Origin: Paenibacillus algorifonticola
GTDB lineage: Bacteria; Bacillota; Bacilli; Paenibacillales; Paenibacillaceae
DNA: 64,000 nt
Assembly: GCF_000971975.1 (NCBI RefSeq)
Contig: NZ_KQ040786.1
Location: 236 to 64,235 of the forward strand
Direction: 5' to 3'
A program made the translations under genes and the position numbers. Positions 56,021-64,000 of the stretch are shown here, one piece after another (position 1 is the first letter of the stretch; every line of letters starts with the position of its first letter). Under the pieces are notes generated by a model. The model was not told the DNA's origin. It saw nothing but the letters and a program-made list of their open reading frames with translations, and did no database searches.

Positions 56021-56080
56021 AAAAGAAAGAGTCGAATTCCAAGGCAGCCGTGAGCGGTCCGGAATTCGACTCTTTCTTTT
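56021..56080. terminator. Bidirectional terminator between convergent genes
   Basis: AAAGAAAGAGTCGAATTCC is perfectly repeated inverted (19 bp) after an 18-nt loop, with A-rich left and T-rich right ends. It separates the OsmC gene from the minus-strand ABC exporter. Confidence 0.9.
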
Positions 56081-56090
56081 AAAGAATAGA

Positions 56091-56474
56091 TCATCTAGAT
56101 TGGGAGGTTAAGAAAATTTTTATGGAAATAAGTAGGGATATTATGAGTGTTATTATCACTAAAAGCAGTAAGCCGCATGCTAAAAATAATGGATGAATGG
56201 AGACTAATGTATCGAAAGTTAGCGTTCCAGAGTTAATAAGAAAAGCACCACCAGAAAAGGACAAAATAAAAATCAGCATCACAATAGAGCTGCCATTTGT
56301 TCCACTATAGTAAATAGAGGGAATGAGCAGTGATAAGTAAATAAAACCCATGGACAACGCTGCGAATAAGGTAAGAATATGAACCGAGAATGAAAGATCG
56401 CTAAACAAGTAATAATAAAATATATTCAGCAATAATAAGCATAAAAACATAATTATGCCATCCTGCTTTCTCAT
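56091..56474 (-). pseudogene. ABC-2 type permease, C-terminal fragment
   Basis: Frame of 127 codons with four hydrophobic helices and no good ribosome site. It completes, in another frame, the fragment encoded just upstream on the same strand (56401-56658). The two overlap by 74 bp. Together they resemble one ABC-2 permease of about 200 residues that has been broken, probably by a frameshift plus loss of the loop after the second helix. Confidence 0.6.
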
Positions 56475-56658
56475 CTTCCTGATATACAGGTATTATAAGA
56501 GCGCAGAAATAGACAGGGATAAACACATTCAAAGCTAACACGCCAGTCGAACCAAGATAATAAATAGCCAAAATAGCCACAATAGCTAAAAGTATAAAGG
56601 GAATGGTTTTCACCTTGCTTTTTAACACTAATAAATCTTTAATAATTAGACCTTGCAT
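56401..56658 (-). pseudogene. ABC-2 type permease, N-terminal fragment
   Basis: Frame of 85 codons whose start overlaps the ATPase gene by 20 bp, the usual coupling in such exporters. Two helices are followed by YQEDEKAGWHNYVFML, the conserved loop of this permease group, after which the frame ends in a short unrelated tail. Confidence 0.62.
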
Positions 56659-57367
56659 CAGATGACTCCCCTTTAATATATGATCTCATGATGTTTTCAA
56701 GGTTCCCCTGCTGAGTTATATTTGAAACTTTTTCTGTGAATACTATTTTTCCTTTATGCATGAATGTAATTTTATTCGCTATACGTTCAACATCTGATAA
56801 TATATGAGATGATATGAGAACGCAGCTGTTATTTTCTGTAACAAATTCTTTCAGAACATCTAAAATTTCAATTCTCATCACAGGGTCTAGCCCGCTTGTA
56901 GCTTCATCTAAAATCAATAAATTAGGCCGATGCGACAACGCAACAGAAAAATTTAATTTTACTTTCATGCCTTTAGAAAATTCATTTATTTTTTTGTGTA
57001 GGGGTAAATTGAAATTTTCTAAATAATGATAGTAAGTCTTTTCATCCCATCGTTCATAGATGTTAGACATAATCAAATTAAATCGTTTTGGAGTTAGCAG
57101 TCCGTGTAAGTAATTTTCGTCAAAAACCACTCCTATTCTATTTTTAATGTATGATGAATTATCTGCGTAACTTTTATTGAATACTATAAGTTCTCCTTTT
57201 TCTGGACTCAATAGGTTCAGAAGTAATTTCATTAAAGTAGTTTTTCCAGCTCCGTTTTCTCCAATTAACCCCATGATATCGCCTTGCAGCAATTCTAGAT
57301 TTATATTATTTAAAGAGAAATCTGAATAACTCTTGTAGAGTTCGTTCACAGTTAGTACTTTTTCCAA
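56639..57367 (-). CDS. ABC transporter ATP-binding protein (exporter type)
   Basis: ABC ATPase of 242 residues: Walker A GENGAGKTT, an atypical signature FSKGMKVKL as in BcrA/YtrB-type exporters, and Walker B LLILDEATSGLD. GAGGAGG precedes the start. Base composition is clearly more AT-rich than in the neighbouring genes, suggesting acquisition. Its partner permease is broken, so the exporter may be inactive. Confidence 0.85.
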   Translation of the reverse strand: MEKVLTVNELYKSYSDFSLNNINLELLQGDIMGLIGENGAGKTTLMKLLLNLLSPEKGELIVFNKSYADNSSYIKNRIGVVFDENYLHGLLTPKRFNLIMSNIYERWDEKTYYHYLENFNLPLHKKINEFSKGMKVKLNFSVALSHRPNLLILDEATSGLDPVMRIEILDVLKEFVTENNSCVLISSHILSDVERIANKITFMHKGKIVFTEKVSNITQQGNLENIMRSYIKGESSDARSNY

Positions 57368-58089
57368 GCCTAGCCCTCCTCATTTTGTATGATGAATTTC
57401 CAAGTTAAGTGCTACACTTGTCTCCCGGTTGCCGCAAGTTCGTAGGTTTACGCAGTCCATCGCTGGAGGGTGGCTTGCTGCTATGCTGTCCAAGCAACGC
57501 ATGAAAGTTATTTGCGATTTCATGATTGCCTTTGCAGATTATATGAATCTGTTCATGTGTGAGCTCCATCCCTCAGGCTCCCTTTACTACTCTGTCCTCT
57601 CTAACTTCGACAGGTATTTATGGAAACCCTTGTAATAAAAAGGGCTCTCTGGATATTCACAGAGACACCTAAGTAGTAACAAATAGAATCCAATAGATTT
57701 GAGCTTAGTGGTAAAAACACATTACTTGTTTGGCAACATGTAGTGTCGGTTAAATTAACAAAAGTAGCAGGTTGCTTTCTGTCATTGAGATAGCCCGTTA
57801 GATAAAGGCGATTGGTATTGTATGAAGGGGCAAAGCTTTACATAAGGTAGTACTTAATGTCTTGATCCGAAGGAACGAAGGGAGCTTTATACACCATCAT
57901 TGCCTTTGTTTCATGATGGTTGCAATAGCGAACGTTTTCGTGGGGGAAAAGGTATGCGTAAGGATTTCACTTGTGGGACAATCCGGAATCTGTTTTTGGG
58001 TTGCTCTTAGAGTACGCTAGTATTTAACGCGGGGAATGTTATTTATTAGCGGCATGTAATGATTTCAAGCCCTTGTCCACAGTCTCCTT
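57368..58089. other. Intergenic stretch of about 0.7 kb, no gene supported
   Basis: A frame of 68 codons at 57429-57635 lacks a ribosome site and family features. No terminator, RNA gene or insertion sequence end was recognised. It may be decayed DNA beside the broken ABC exporter. Confidence 0.5.
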
Positions 58090-58131
58090 GCAAAAAAAAC
58101 GGCCGCATCCTCACCGGATGCAGCCGCCCTT
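58090..58131 (-). terminator. Terminator of the isomerase/epimerase gene
   Basis: On the minus strand GGGCGGCTGCATCC pairs with GGATGCGGCC around GGTGA-type loop, followed by eight T. Confidence 0.85.
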
Positions 58132-58137
58132 TTCAAC

Positions 58138-59106
58138 CTATACCCACCACATTTCGCCCAGTGGTTCTTTAATCAGCACTTGCTGCAGGTTTTGCACCGC
58201 TTTGGTGAAACCTTCGTCAACGGACATCAGGCCGTCCTCGTGCTCAATGCTTACGACATAGTCGTAGCCAACCAGACGAAGCGCGCTAATAATGTCCGCC
58301 CATACCTTCAGGTCATGCCCGAAGCCTACAGTACGGAATTGCCAAGCGCGATCCAGCATCAGCGAATACGATTGCATATCCGTTACGCCGTGATGGTTGA
58401 CGTTGATTGGATCAATCGTCGTATCCTTAGCATGGAAATGGTGAATCGCGCCAGCGCGTCCCAAAATATGAACGGCTTGAACCGGGTCAATACCTTGCCA
58501 CCACATATGGCTCGGATCCAGGTTGGCGCCGATAACCGGACCAACCGCTTCACGAAGGCGAAGCAGCGTTGCCGGGCTGTGAACGGAGAAGCCGCCATGC
58601 AGCTCAAGTCCGATTTTTACGCCGTGTTTGACAGCAAGTGCGCCGATTTCGGTCCAGTAAGGAATGACTTTATACTCCCACTGCCAAGCCAAAATTTCTT
58701 GAAAATCATTTGGCCAAGGCGCAACCGGCCAGTTCGGATATTTAGCATCCTCGTGGTCGCCTGGGCAGCCGGAAAATGTATTAACGACAGGAACGCCCAA
58801 GCGGCCTGCGAGCTCAATCGTTTTGCGAATAGTGGCGTCATCCGCAGCAGCGAGATGCTTTTGTGGGTGCAGCGGATTAGCGTGGCAGCTCAGGGCGCTG
58901 ATGATCAGGCCGCGTGATTCTACCGCATGCTTAAACGCTTTCAACTTTTCCTCGTCAGCAAGCAGGACATCAGGATCACAGTGGGCTGTGCCAGGGTAAC
59001 CGCCAGTGCCGATTTCAATAGCATCCAGTCCTTTGGCAGCTATGTAATCGAGCGCTTCTTCAAATGACTTCTGTGCGAAAAGCACGCTGAATACTCCTAA
59101 TTTCAT
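58138..59106 (-). CDS. Sugar phosphate isomerase/epimerase (xylose-isomerase-like TIM barrel)
   Basis: Protein of 322 residues of the AP endonuclease 2/xylose isomerase-like family. Metal-ligand stretches are LELHGG, NLDPSHMWWQG, HFHAKDT and SIEHED. Members isomerise or epimerise sugars or inositol derivatives; the substrate is unknown. ATG 59106 has GGAGG 11 bp upstream, and a TTG at 59112 is nearer that site. Stands alone. Confidence 0.85.
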   Translation of the reverse strand: MKLGVFSVLFAQKSFEEALDYIAAKGLDAIEIGTGGYPGTAHCDPDVLLADEEKLKAFKHAVESRGLIISALSCHANPLHPQKHLAAADDATIRKTIELAGRLGVPVVNTFSGCPGDHEDAKYPNWPVAPWPNDFQEILAWQWEYKVIPYWTEIGALAVKHGVKIGLELHGGFSVHSPATLLRLREAVGPVIGANLDPSHMWWQGIDPVQAVHILGRAGAIHHFHAKDTTIDPINVNHHGVTDMQSYSLMLDRAWQFRTVGFGHDLKVWADIISALRLVGYDYVVSIEHEDGLMSVDEGFTKAVQNLQQVLIKEPLGEMWWV

Positions 59107-59264
59107 GTGCAATCATTCCTCCTATTTATAAGAAAAGCTAATTCTCATTATACCATTGCCCGATTGCCGATATCTAATGAAAAGTGCAAATTTGACATAA
59201 TCGCATATAAACAAAACAAAAGGTTACCAAAAGCTTTCTCGTTCGTACAAGTTATAGATAAGAC

Positions 59265-59295
59265 TTGACAGTTTTTTCTGACCATAAGCTATAAT
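59265..59295 (+). promoter_or_regulatory. Promoter of the two-component operon
   Basis: Perfect TTGACA (59265-59270) and perfect TATAAT (59290-59295), spacing 19 bp, about 60 bp before the response regulator. Confidence 0.6.
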
Positions 59296-59355
59296 TTTGA
59301 ATAGAAACTGCCGAAAACAATGGAGAAGCCACAGGAGAGCGGGAGGAACAAAGAG

Positions 59356-60039
59356 ATGGCAAGTGTCATGCTGGTAGATGATGATCCAGATATACGCGAG
59401 CTCATGCACGCGCAGCTTAGCAGTGAGGGATTTCAGACGATTCAGGCAAGCCACGGCATAGAGGCCATTCGGCTGCTGCGAAAGCAAAAAGCAGATTTAG
59501 TGGTGCTTGATGTGATGATGCCCTTCATGGATGGCTGGGAGCTATGTAAATATGTAAAGGAAGAATACCCGAATATCCCTGTGCTGATGGTAACAGCAAA
59601 GCGTGAAATTAATCAGAAAATCAAAGCGTTTGGCCTGGGAACTGATGATTATATGGTGAAGCCTTTCGAGCCCTATGAGCTAGTGCTGCGTGTTCGGGCA
59701 TTGTTGAAACGCTACCGAATTGAAGCGTCAATGCGGCTGCAGTTGGGCGATTTTGTGCTGGATCGGCATACGTTTGAGGTGATGCAGGGGCAGGCACGGG
59801 TGGCGCTGCCGCTGAAGGAATTTGAGCTGCTGTTCAAGCTGGCGGGCAACCCGGGTAAAATTTTCACACGCAACGAGCTGATCAGCCAAATTTGGGGTCC
59901 GCAGTTTTTCGGCGATGAGCGGACAGTGGATGTACATATTAAGCGATTGCGCGAACGTTTTGCAGAAATGGATGCGCCGTTTACGATTGTGACCAAGCGG
60001 GGGCTTGGCTACAGGCTCGAAATGGTGGACGCATGCTAA
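59356..60039 (+). CDS. OmpR-type response regulator
   Basis: Protein of 227 residues: receiver domain (about 1-118) with acidic pocket VDDDPD and phospho-acceptor Asp52 in VLDVMMP, Lys in TAKREI, and a C-terminal winged helix (about 130-225). GGGAGG is 9 bp before ATG 59356. It overlaps the sensor kinase gene by 7 bp. The RND exporter downstream is a possible target. Confidence 0.94.
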   Translation: MASVMLVDDDPDIRELMHAQLSSEGFQTIQASHGIEAIRLLRKQKADLVVLDVMMPFMDGWELCKYVKEEYPNIPVLMVTAKREINQKIKAFGLGTDDYMVKPFEPYELVLRVRALLKRYRIEASMRLQLGDFVLDRHTFEVMQGQARVALPLKEFELLFKLAGNPGKIFTRNELISQIWGPQFFGDERTVDVHIKRLRERFAEMDAPFTIVTKRGLGYRLEMVDAC

Positions 60040-61421
60040 GAACCTTATATGTAAGGGTTATTATTAGTTTTATAACAGCGGTGCTGGTTGGTCTGGTCAG
60101 CGCCTTCTTCATTACGATTACGCTGTTTAAGGACCAGGTGATCACCGAGGTGCAGAAGGAGGTTCTGCAATACGGACATTCGATTGCCGCTTTATATGAG
60201 CAGTATGGCATTGAGGAAGCGAAGCGAATTGTTACTCTATTAGAGCCTACCCCGACCTATAAATATATGGTTATGGATGACAAGGGCTGGCTCACCGAGG
60301 AGGGGAAGCTGTTTGCGGAATTTGGCATTGCTCCCGGAGGCAGCATTTCAACATCTGTATTAAACGGCGAGCCGTTTGTGGATTTTGATTTTGGGTTCAC
60401 GGAAGGCAAAGGCCTCGTGCTCGGGATGCCGTTTACTTCTGATCATAAAACGTACGCGTTGTTCGTGCACCAGCCGACGAGCAAGACTGTTATTTTCAAC
60501 CAGATGCTCTTCGTTGCTCTTGCTGTTGTGCTCGGGGTAGGCGGTCTGTGCATCTTTGTGGCCGCCATCTATTTGGTGCGTCCGCTTAAAGAAATGAAGC
60601 AGGCGGTAGAGCGGATGGCGAGTGGGCGCTTCGACATTCAGCTAAGATCAGGCAAGCGTACAGATGAGCTCGGGCAGCTGGCCCAAAGCTTTAGCGGCAT
60701 GGCGAAGGAAATTGAGCAGATGGATGAACTGCGCGGGCAATTTGTAAGCAGCGTCTCGCATGAGATTCAATCGCCGCTGACGTCGATTGCCGGATTTTCG
60801 AGAATGCTTATGCTGGATGCGGTGGAAGATCCCGAGCAGAAGCAGCGGTATCTAAACATTATTTATACAGAAAGCCAGCGTCTGTCGCGCCTTAGCGATA
60901 ATTTGCTTAAGCTGGCGGAACTGGATTCGGCAGTGCCTGCTTTTGATCCGGTTACCTACGATCTCGATGAGCAACTGCGCCAAGTTATTGTGGTCTGCGA
61001 GCCGCAGTGGTCCGAAAAATCGATTGAGATGATACTGGATCTGCCCCATGTGAAAATAAATGCCGATGAGGATGGGCTTAGCCAAGTATGGATAAATGTA
61101 ATCGGCAATGCGATCAAATTTGCTCCGGAAGGCGGATATATACGCATTGAAATGAGCTTTGATACAGACAGCATTAAAGTATCCGTATCGGACAATGGCA
61201 GCGGGTTTCCTGACGAAGACGGCTTTAGGCTGTTTGAACGATTTTATAAGGCGGACAAGTCGCGCAGCAAAAAGCTGGGCGGAAGCGGCCTAGGCCTCTC
61301 CATCGCCCAGAAAATCGTCAATTTGCATCAAGGCGTCATCCGTATTACAAACCGGGTGGAAGGCGGTGCGCGCGTAGACGTGACGCTGCCGAGCATGGCA
61401 GCCAAAAAGCGCATTTCCTGA
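60033..61421 (+). CDS. Sensor histidine kinase
   Basis: Protein of 462 residues: two membrane helices (about 7-30 and 160-185) around an external sensor domain, HAMP domain (about 186-238), H box SHEIQSPLT with His near 249, N box IGNAIKFAPEGG, G boxes DNGSGFPDED and GGSGLGLSIAQ. It should phosphorylate the preceding regulator in response to an unknown envelope signal. Confidence 0.93.
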   Translation: MLRTLYVRVIISFITAVLVGLVSAFFITITLFKDQVITEVQKEVLQYGHSIAALYEQYGIEEAKRIVTLLEPTPTYKYMVMDDKGWLTEEGKLFAEFGIAPGGSISTSVLNGEPFVDFDFGFTEGKGLVLGMPFTSDHKTYALFVHQPTSKTVIFNQMLFVALAVVLGVGGLCIFVAAIYLVRPLKEMKQAVERMASGRFDIQLRSGKRTDELGQLAQSFSGMAKEIEQMDELRGQFVSSVSHEIQSPLTSIAGFSRMLMLDAVEDPEQKQRYLNIIYTESQRLSRLSDNLLKLAELDSAVPAFDPVTYDLDEQLRQVIVVCEPQWSEKSIEMILDLPHVKINADEDGLSQVWINVIGNAIKFAPEGGYIRIEMSFDTDSIKVSVSDNGSGFPDEDGFRLFERFYKADKSRSKKLGGSGLGLSIAQKIVNLHQGVIRITNRVEGGARVDVTLPSMAAKKRIS

Positions 61422-61511
61422 CGGGCTTAAGCAGCCGCTTGCATCCGCACGGAAGAAGGGATAATGACAAGACCATCCCTCGATAGCTTGCCATTTCACT
61501 TCTACAAATGC

Positions 61512-61560
61512 GAACCACGCAAAAAAAAGGGCTGCCTGCATCATTTTTTTTGCATGGTTC
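61512..61560. terminator. Long A8/T8 inverted repeat between kinase and exporter
   Basis: GAACCACGCAAAAAAAA and TTTTTTTTGCATGGTTC pair over 17 positions with one mismatch around a 15-nt GC-rich loop. With the T run inside the stem it could stop transcription or bind a regulator. Confidence 0.5.
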
Positions 61561-61621
61561 ACGTTATGTTCATACAGAAAGTTTAACGTTGAGGTATACA
61601 CGCGAGTAGGAGGGGTTCTGG

Positions 61622-64000
61622 TTGAATGGTTTAATCCGCTTTTCAATGAATAAAGTGGCCGCAATGGTTATATTGATTGCCCTGCTTGTAGCAGGGGGGC
61701 TATACTCAACGGCGACTCTGAAAATGGAGACGATCCCTGATATCTCGTTTCCAGTCGTCATGATTCAAACCTCATATCCGGCACCGCCAATGGATGTGAT
61801 GGATGAGGTGACGAAGCCGATTGAGGATAAAATCGCGAACATACAAGGGTTGGATACACTCAGCTCAACATCCAGCGATAATATTTCCAGCGTCGTTGTC
61901 CAGTTTAAGCAGGGCTACGATGTAAAGGAGAAAAAGACGGAGCTGGAAGGCCTGTTGCAGGAGGTAGCACTTCCGGCTGGCGCGAGTACGCCAAAGGTTT
62001 TGACCTTCGGCTTTTCCTCCCAGCCTGCTTATTACTTAACGCTATATGCCGGGGAAGGCATGTCGCAAATGGAGCTCAACAAGCTTTACGAGGATAGCAT
62101 TAAGCCATCGCTGGAAGGTGTTAATGGTATTGACCATGTTAATTCTATTGGAGTTAGTTCAACCTCGCTCGATATTTTGCTGGACGCAGATGCTTTATCC
62201 GTGTTCAACTTGTCGGCGGTAGAGGTAACCAGTGCCATTCAATCCGCTCTGACGGATGGTGCAGTCGGTTCAGTAGAGCTGGACGGCAAATCGCAGATGG
62301 CGCGGGTGACGGGTGATTTGAACAGCATTTACGGCCTTCGCAATTTGGAGTTTGCCACGAGTACAGGCCAAACGGTGCTGCTTCAGGATTTAGGGGATGT
62401 CCAGGCCGTGAACGAATCGAAGTTTATTGCCCGCTACAACAATCAGCCTGCGCTGGGCATTCGTCTCTACAAGATGAGCGAAGCCAATGCGGTTGATTTC
62501 TCCAATGAAGTCAATACGGTGCTGGCCGATTGGGAAACAAAGCAGCCAGCGGTTACGTTCCAAAAAATTTACGATGGCGCAGATGAGGTTAGAAAATCGA
62601 TCAGCGGCATTTTAAAGGAAGGCTTTATCGGGATTGCCCTTGCCTCGCTTATGATTCTGCTATTCCTTCGCAATATTCGGATGACGTTGATCGTTCTCGT
62701 CTCGATTCCACTCTCGATTCTGATCACGCTGATTATGATGTCGAGCATGAATATTACGCTGAACATTATGACGCTCGGCGGCATGTTCATCGCCATTGGG
62801 CGAATTGTGGACGATAGTATCGTCGTCATTGAGAACATATACAGCAACCTGGAAAAAGCGCAGGAGCGCGGCGAATCCGTCATTATTATGGCTACCCGCC
62901 AAGTTTCCATGGCGATCACATCCTCGACGCTCGTTACGGCAGGCGTGTTCCTGCCACTCGCCGTTGTTGGCGGCATCGTTGGACAGATGTTCCGGCCATT
63001 CGCGCTGACGGTATCATGTGCTCTGCTTGCTTCACTGGTCGTGGCGCTGACGGTCATTCCCATGATGACAAAGCTGCTCGTACTGCGCAGCCGCAAGCAG
63101 ATTAAGCAGAACGAGCATGCGCATGACGGCAAAGTAACGCGTCTATATGAGCGTATTCTAGTATGGTGCTTGTCTAATCGGATCAAAACCTTGCTGATGT
63201 CGCTTGTCATGCTTGTTGTGACCATGGCGATTACGATTCCGAATTTGGCAGTTAACTTCCTGCCTTCGAGCGGCCCGGAGAAGCTCGTGTTCTTCCAAGT
63301 GAAGTATCCATATGAAACGTCACTGGAAAGCAATGACATGCAGTCACAGGAAATTGAGAAGATGCTGCTGGATGCCAAAGACAGCCAGGGCGGCGCCCTG
63401 TTCACCTTCGTGGAGTCCTTGGTTGGATATGCGGACAGTGACGATACCGTTCCTTATACAACCTCGCTTACCGCTGAGATCAGCGAAGCAGAGGATGCAA
63501 CGCTGGTCTTGAACAACTATGTGGAGCTGATTAAAAACCAGTTGCCGCAAGGCACGGAAGTAACGGGAGAGATGGCAAGCGGTGGTGGAGGTCTTAACGG
63601 AGGAAGCTTCTCTTATGTGCTGAAAGGTGACGATCAACAGTTGCTTGAGCAGGGGGCCGCACTCGTCAAGGGTAAAATGAAGGAATTCCCTGAGCTTACT
63701 AAAATCACGGATACGCTTAGCGACGCCAAAACGGAAATAAGCATTACCGTTTCGCAGACGAAGGCTAGAGAGCTTGGACTTAATCCTGCTGAGGTCAGAG
63801 ATTCAGTTCGGATGTGGCTTGCAGAGCAGCGTCTTGGAGATATTCGCTTTGATAATGTTTTGTATTCCACAGTGGTCAAGCTTCGCGATGAAGATAAAGG
63901 CTCGCTTGAGAAGCTTGGCAAAATGCCGATTTCATCGCCAACGGCAGGCATCGTTTATTTGCAAGAGGTGGCCAAAGTAGAGGAAGTACAGGCCCCTGCT
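61622..64000 (+). CDS. RND family exporter (SwrC/AcrB type), 3' end outside window
   Basis: The frame is open from TTG 61622 to the window end (793 codons), with GGAGGGG about 6 bp upstream. The first membrane helix is at about 12-30, then a large external loop (SYPAPPMDVMDEVTKPIE), helices from about 335 on, and the transmembrane proton-relay motif GRIVDDSIVVIEN with two Asp. Full-length members have about 1,000 residues. In Bacillus such pumps export surfactin or other lipids and drugs. It follows the two-component system, which may control it. Confidence 0.92.
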   Translation, partial: MNGLIRFSMNKVAAMVILIALLVAGGLYSTATLKMETIPDISFPVVMIQTSYPAPPMDVMDEVTKPIEDKIANIQGLDTLSSTSSDNISSVVVQFKQGYDVKEKKTELEGLLQEVALPAGASTPKVLTFGFSSQPAYYLTLYAGEGMSQMELNKLYEDSIKPSLEGVNGIDHVNSIGVSSTSLDILLDADALSVFNLSAVEVTSAIQSALTDGAVGSVELDGKSQMARVTGDLNSIYGLRNLEFATSTGQTVLLQDLGDVQAVNESKFIARYNNQPALGIRLYKMSEANAVDFSNEVNTVLADWETKQPAVTFQKIYDGADEVRKSISGILKEGFIGIALASLMILLFLRNIRMTLIVLVSIPLSILITLIMMSSMNITLNIMTLGGMFIAIGRIVDDSIVVIENIYSNLEKAQERGESVIIMATRQVSMAITSSTLVTAGVFLPLAVVGGIVGQMFRPFALTVSCALLASLVVALTVIPMMTKLLVLRSRKQIKQNEHAHDGKVTRLYERILVWCLSNRIKTLLMSLVMLVVTMAITIPNLAVNFLPSSGPEKLVFFQVKYPYETSLESNDMQSQEIEKMLLDAKDSQGGALFTFVESLVGYADSDDTVPYTTSLTAEISEAEDATLVLNNYVELIKNQLPQGTEVTGEMASGGGGLNGGSFSYVLKGDDQQLLEQGAALVKGKMKEFPELTKITDTLSDAKTEISITVSQTKARELGLNPAEVRDSVRMWLAEQRLGDIRFDNVLYSTVVKLRDEDKGSLEKLGKMPISSPTAGIVYLQEVAKVEEVQAPA

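Noticed and set aside
57429..57635. 68-codon frame in the 57.4-58.1 kb gap
   Set aside because: No ribosome site or family features; probably chance.
62569..63405. 278-codon minus-strand frame over the RND exporter
   Set aside because: Antisense shadow of the exporter, which has clear family motifs in the same region.

Overview
The window comes from a low-to-mid GC, endospore-former-type Bacillota, most probably Paenibacillus or a close relative. This rests on gene order (hpf-secA-prfB and ftsE-ftsX-M23 hydrolase-ctp-minJ-uvrB-uvrA, as around the Bacillus subtilis hpf/secA/uvr region), on strong GGAGG ribosome sites, frequent GTG/TTG starts, and lipoprotein and S-layer-type surface proteins. 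No database search was possible, so the genus is an inference.

Layout. 1-1.6 kb: C-terminal end of a large surface protein built of 93-residue tandem repeats. 1.77-10.36 kb: nine tightly coupled genes (legB, legC, legG, legI, legH, ptmE, ptmF, legF, ptmA) that look like the complete GDP-linked route to CMP-legionaminic acid, a nonulosonic acid used to decorate flagellins and surface glycans. 10.5-16.9 kb: cold-shock protein, hpf, secA, prfB (with its programmed +1 frameshift) and a YitT-type membrane protein. 17.0-25.3 kb: arginine biosynthesis argCJBDF, then argG and argH. 25.4-29.1 kb: a secreted amidase and a VanW-type protein on the minus strand.

29.3-39.9 kb is the most interesting part: a roughly 10.6 kb integrated filamentous (inovirus-like) prophage. 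It has a tyrosine recombinase, a Rep_trans rolling-circle initiator, a probable ssDNA-binding protein, a string of tiny one-helix membrane proteins, a signal-peptide-bearing 55-residue major coat protein, an FN3-repeat tip/adhesion protein, further membrane morphogenesis proteins and a short Zot-like (pI) ATPase. There is no secretin gene, as expected for a host with one membrane. The adhesion protein carries a gapless copy of the major-coat module at its C-terminal side (26 of 50 positions identical by eye), so it looks like a natural coat-fusion display protein. The right part of the element holds a control region: two arrays of four GTTAAC sites with identical spacing (44, 44 and 54 bp), a divergent promoter pair with TCTAAAGAAAAT operators, and two ribbon-helix-helix-like proteins. 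A conditional-terminator-like leader lies between rep and the structural genes.

40.1-51.5 kb: ftsE, ftsX, an M23 cell-wall hydrolase, an S41 protease, a MinJ-like PDZ membrane protein, and uvrB-uvrA behind a likely SOS promoter. 52-56 kb: a small membrane protein, a TetR regulator with a damaged-looking start, an amino-acid ABC transporter and an OsmC-family protein. 56-57.4 kb (minus strand): an ABC exporter whose permease is broken into two frames. 58.1-59.1 kb: a TIM-barrel sugar isomerase/epimerase. 59.3-64 kb: a two-component system followed by the start of an RND exporter that runs off the window. Related GC-hairpin/AT-rich modules occur as dispersed repeats near 11.6, 29.1 and 43.0 kb. 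No rRNA, tRNA or CRISPR array was found.
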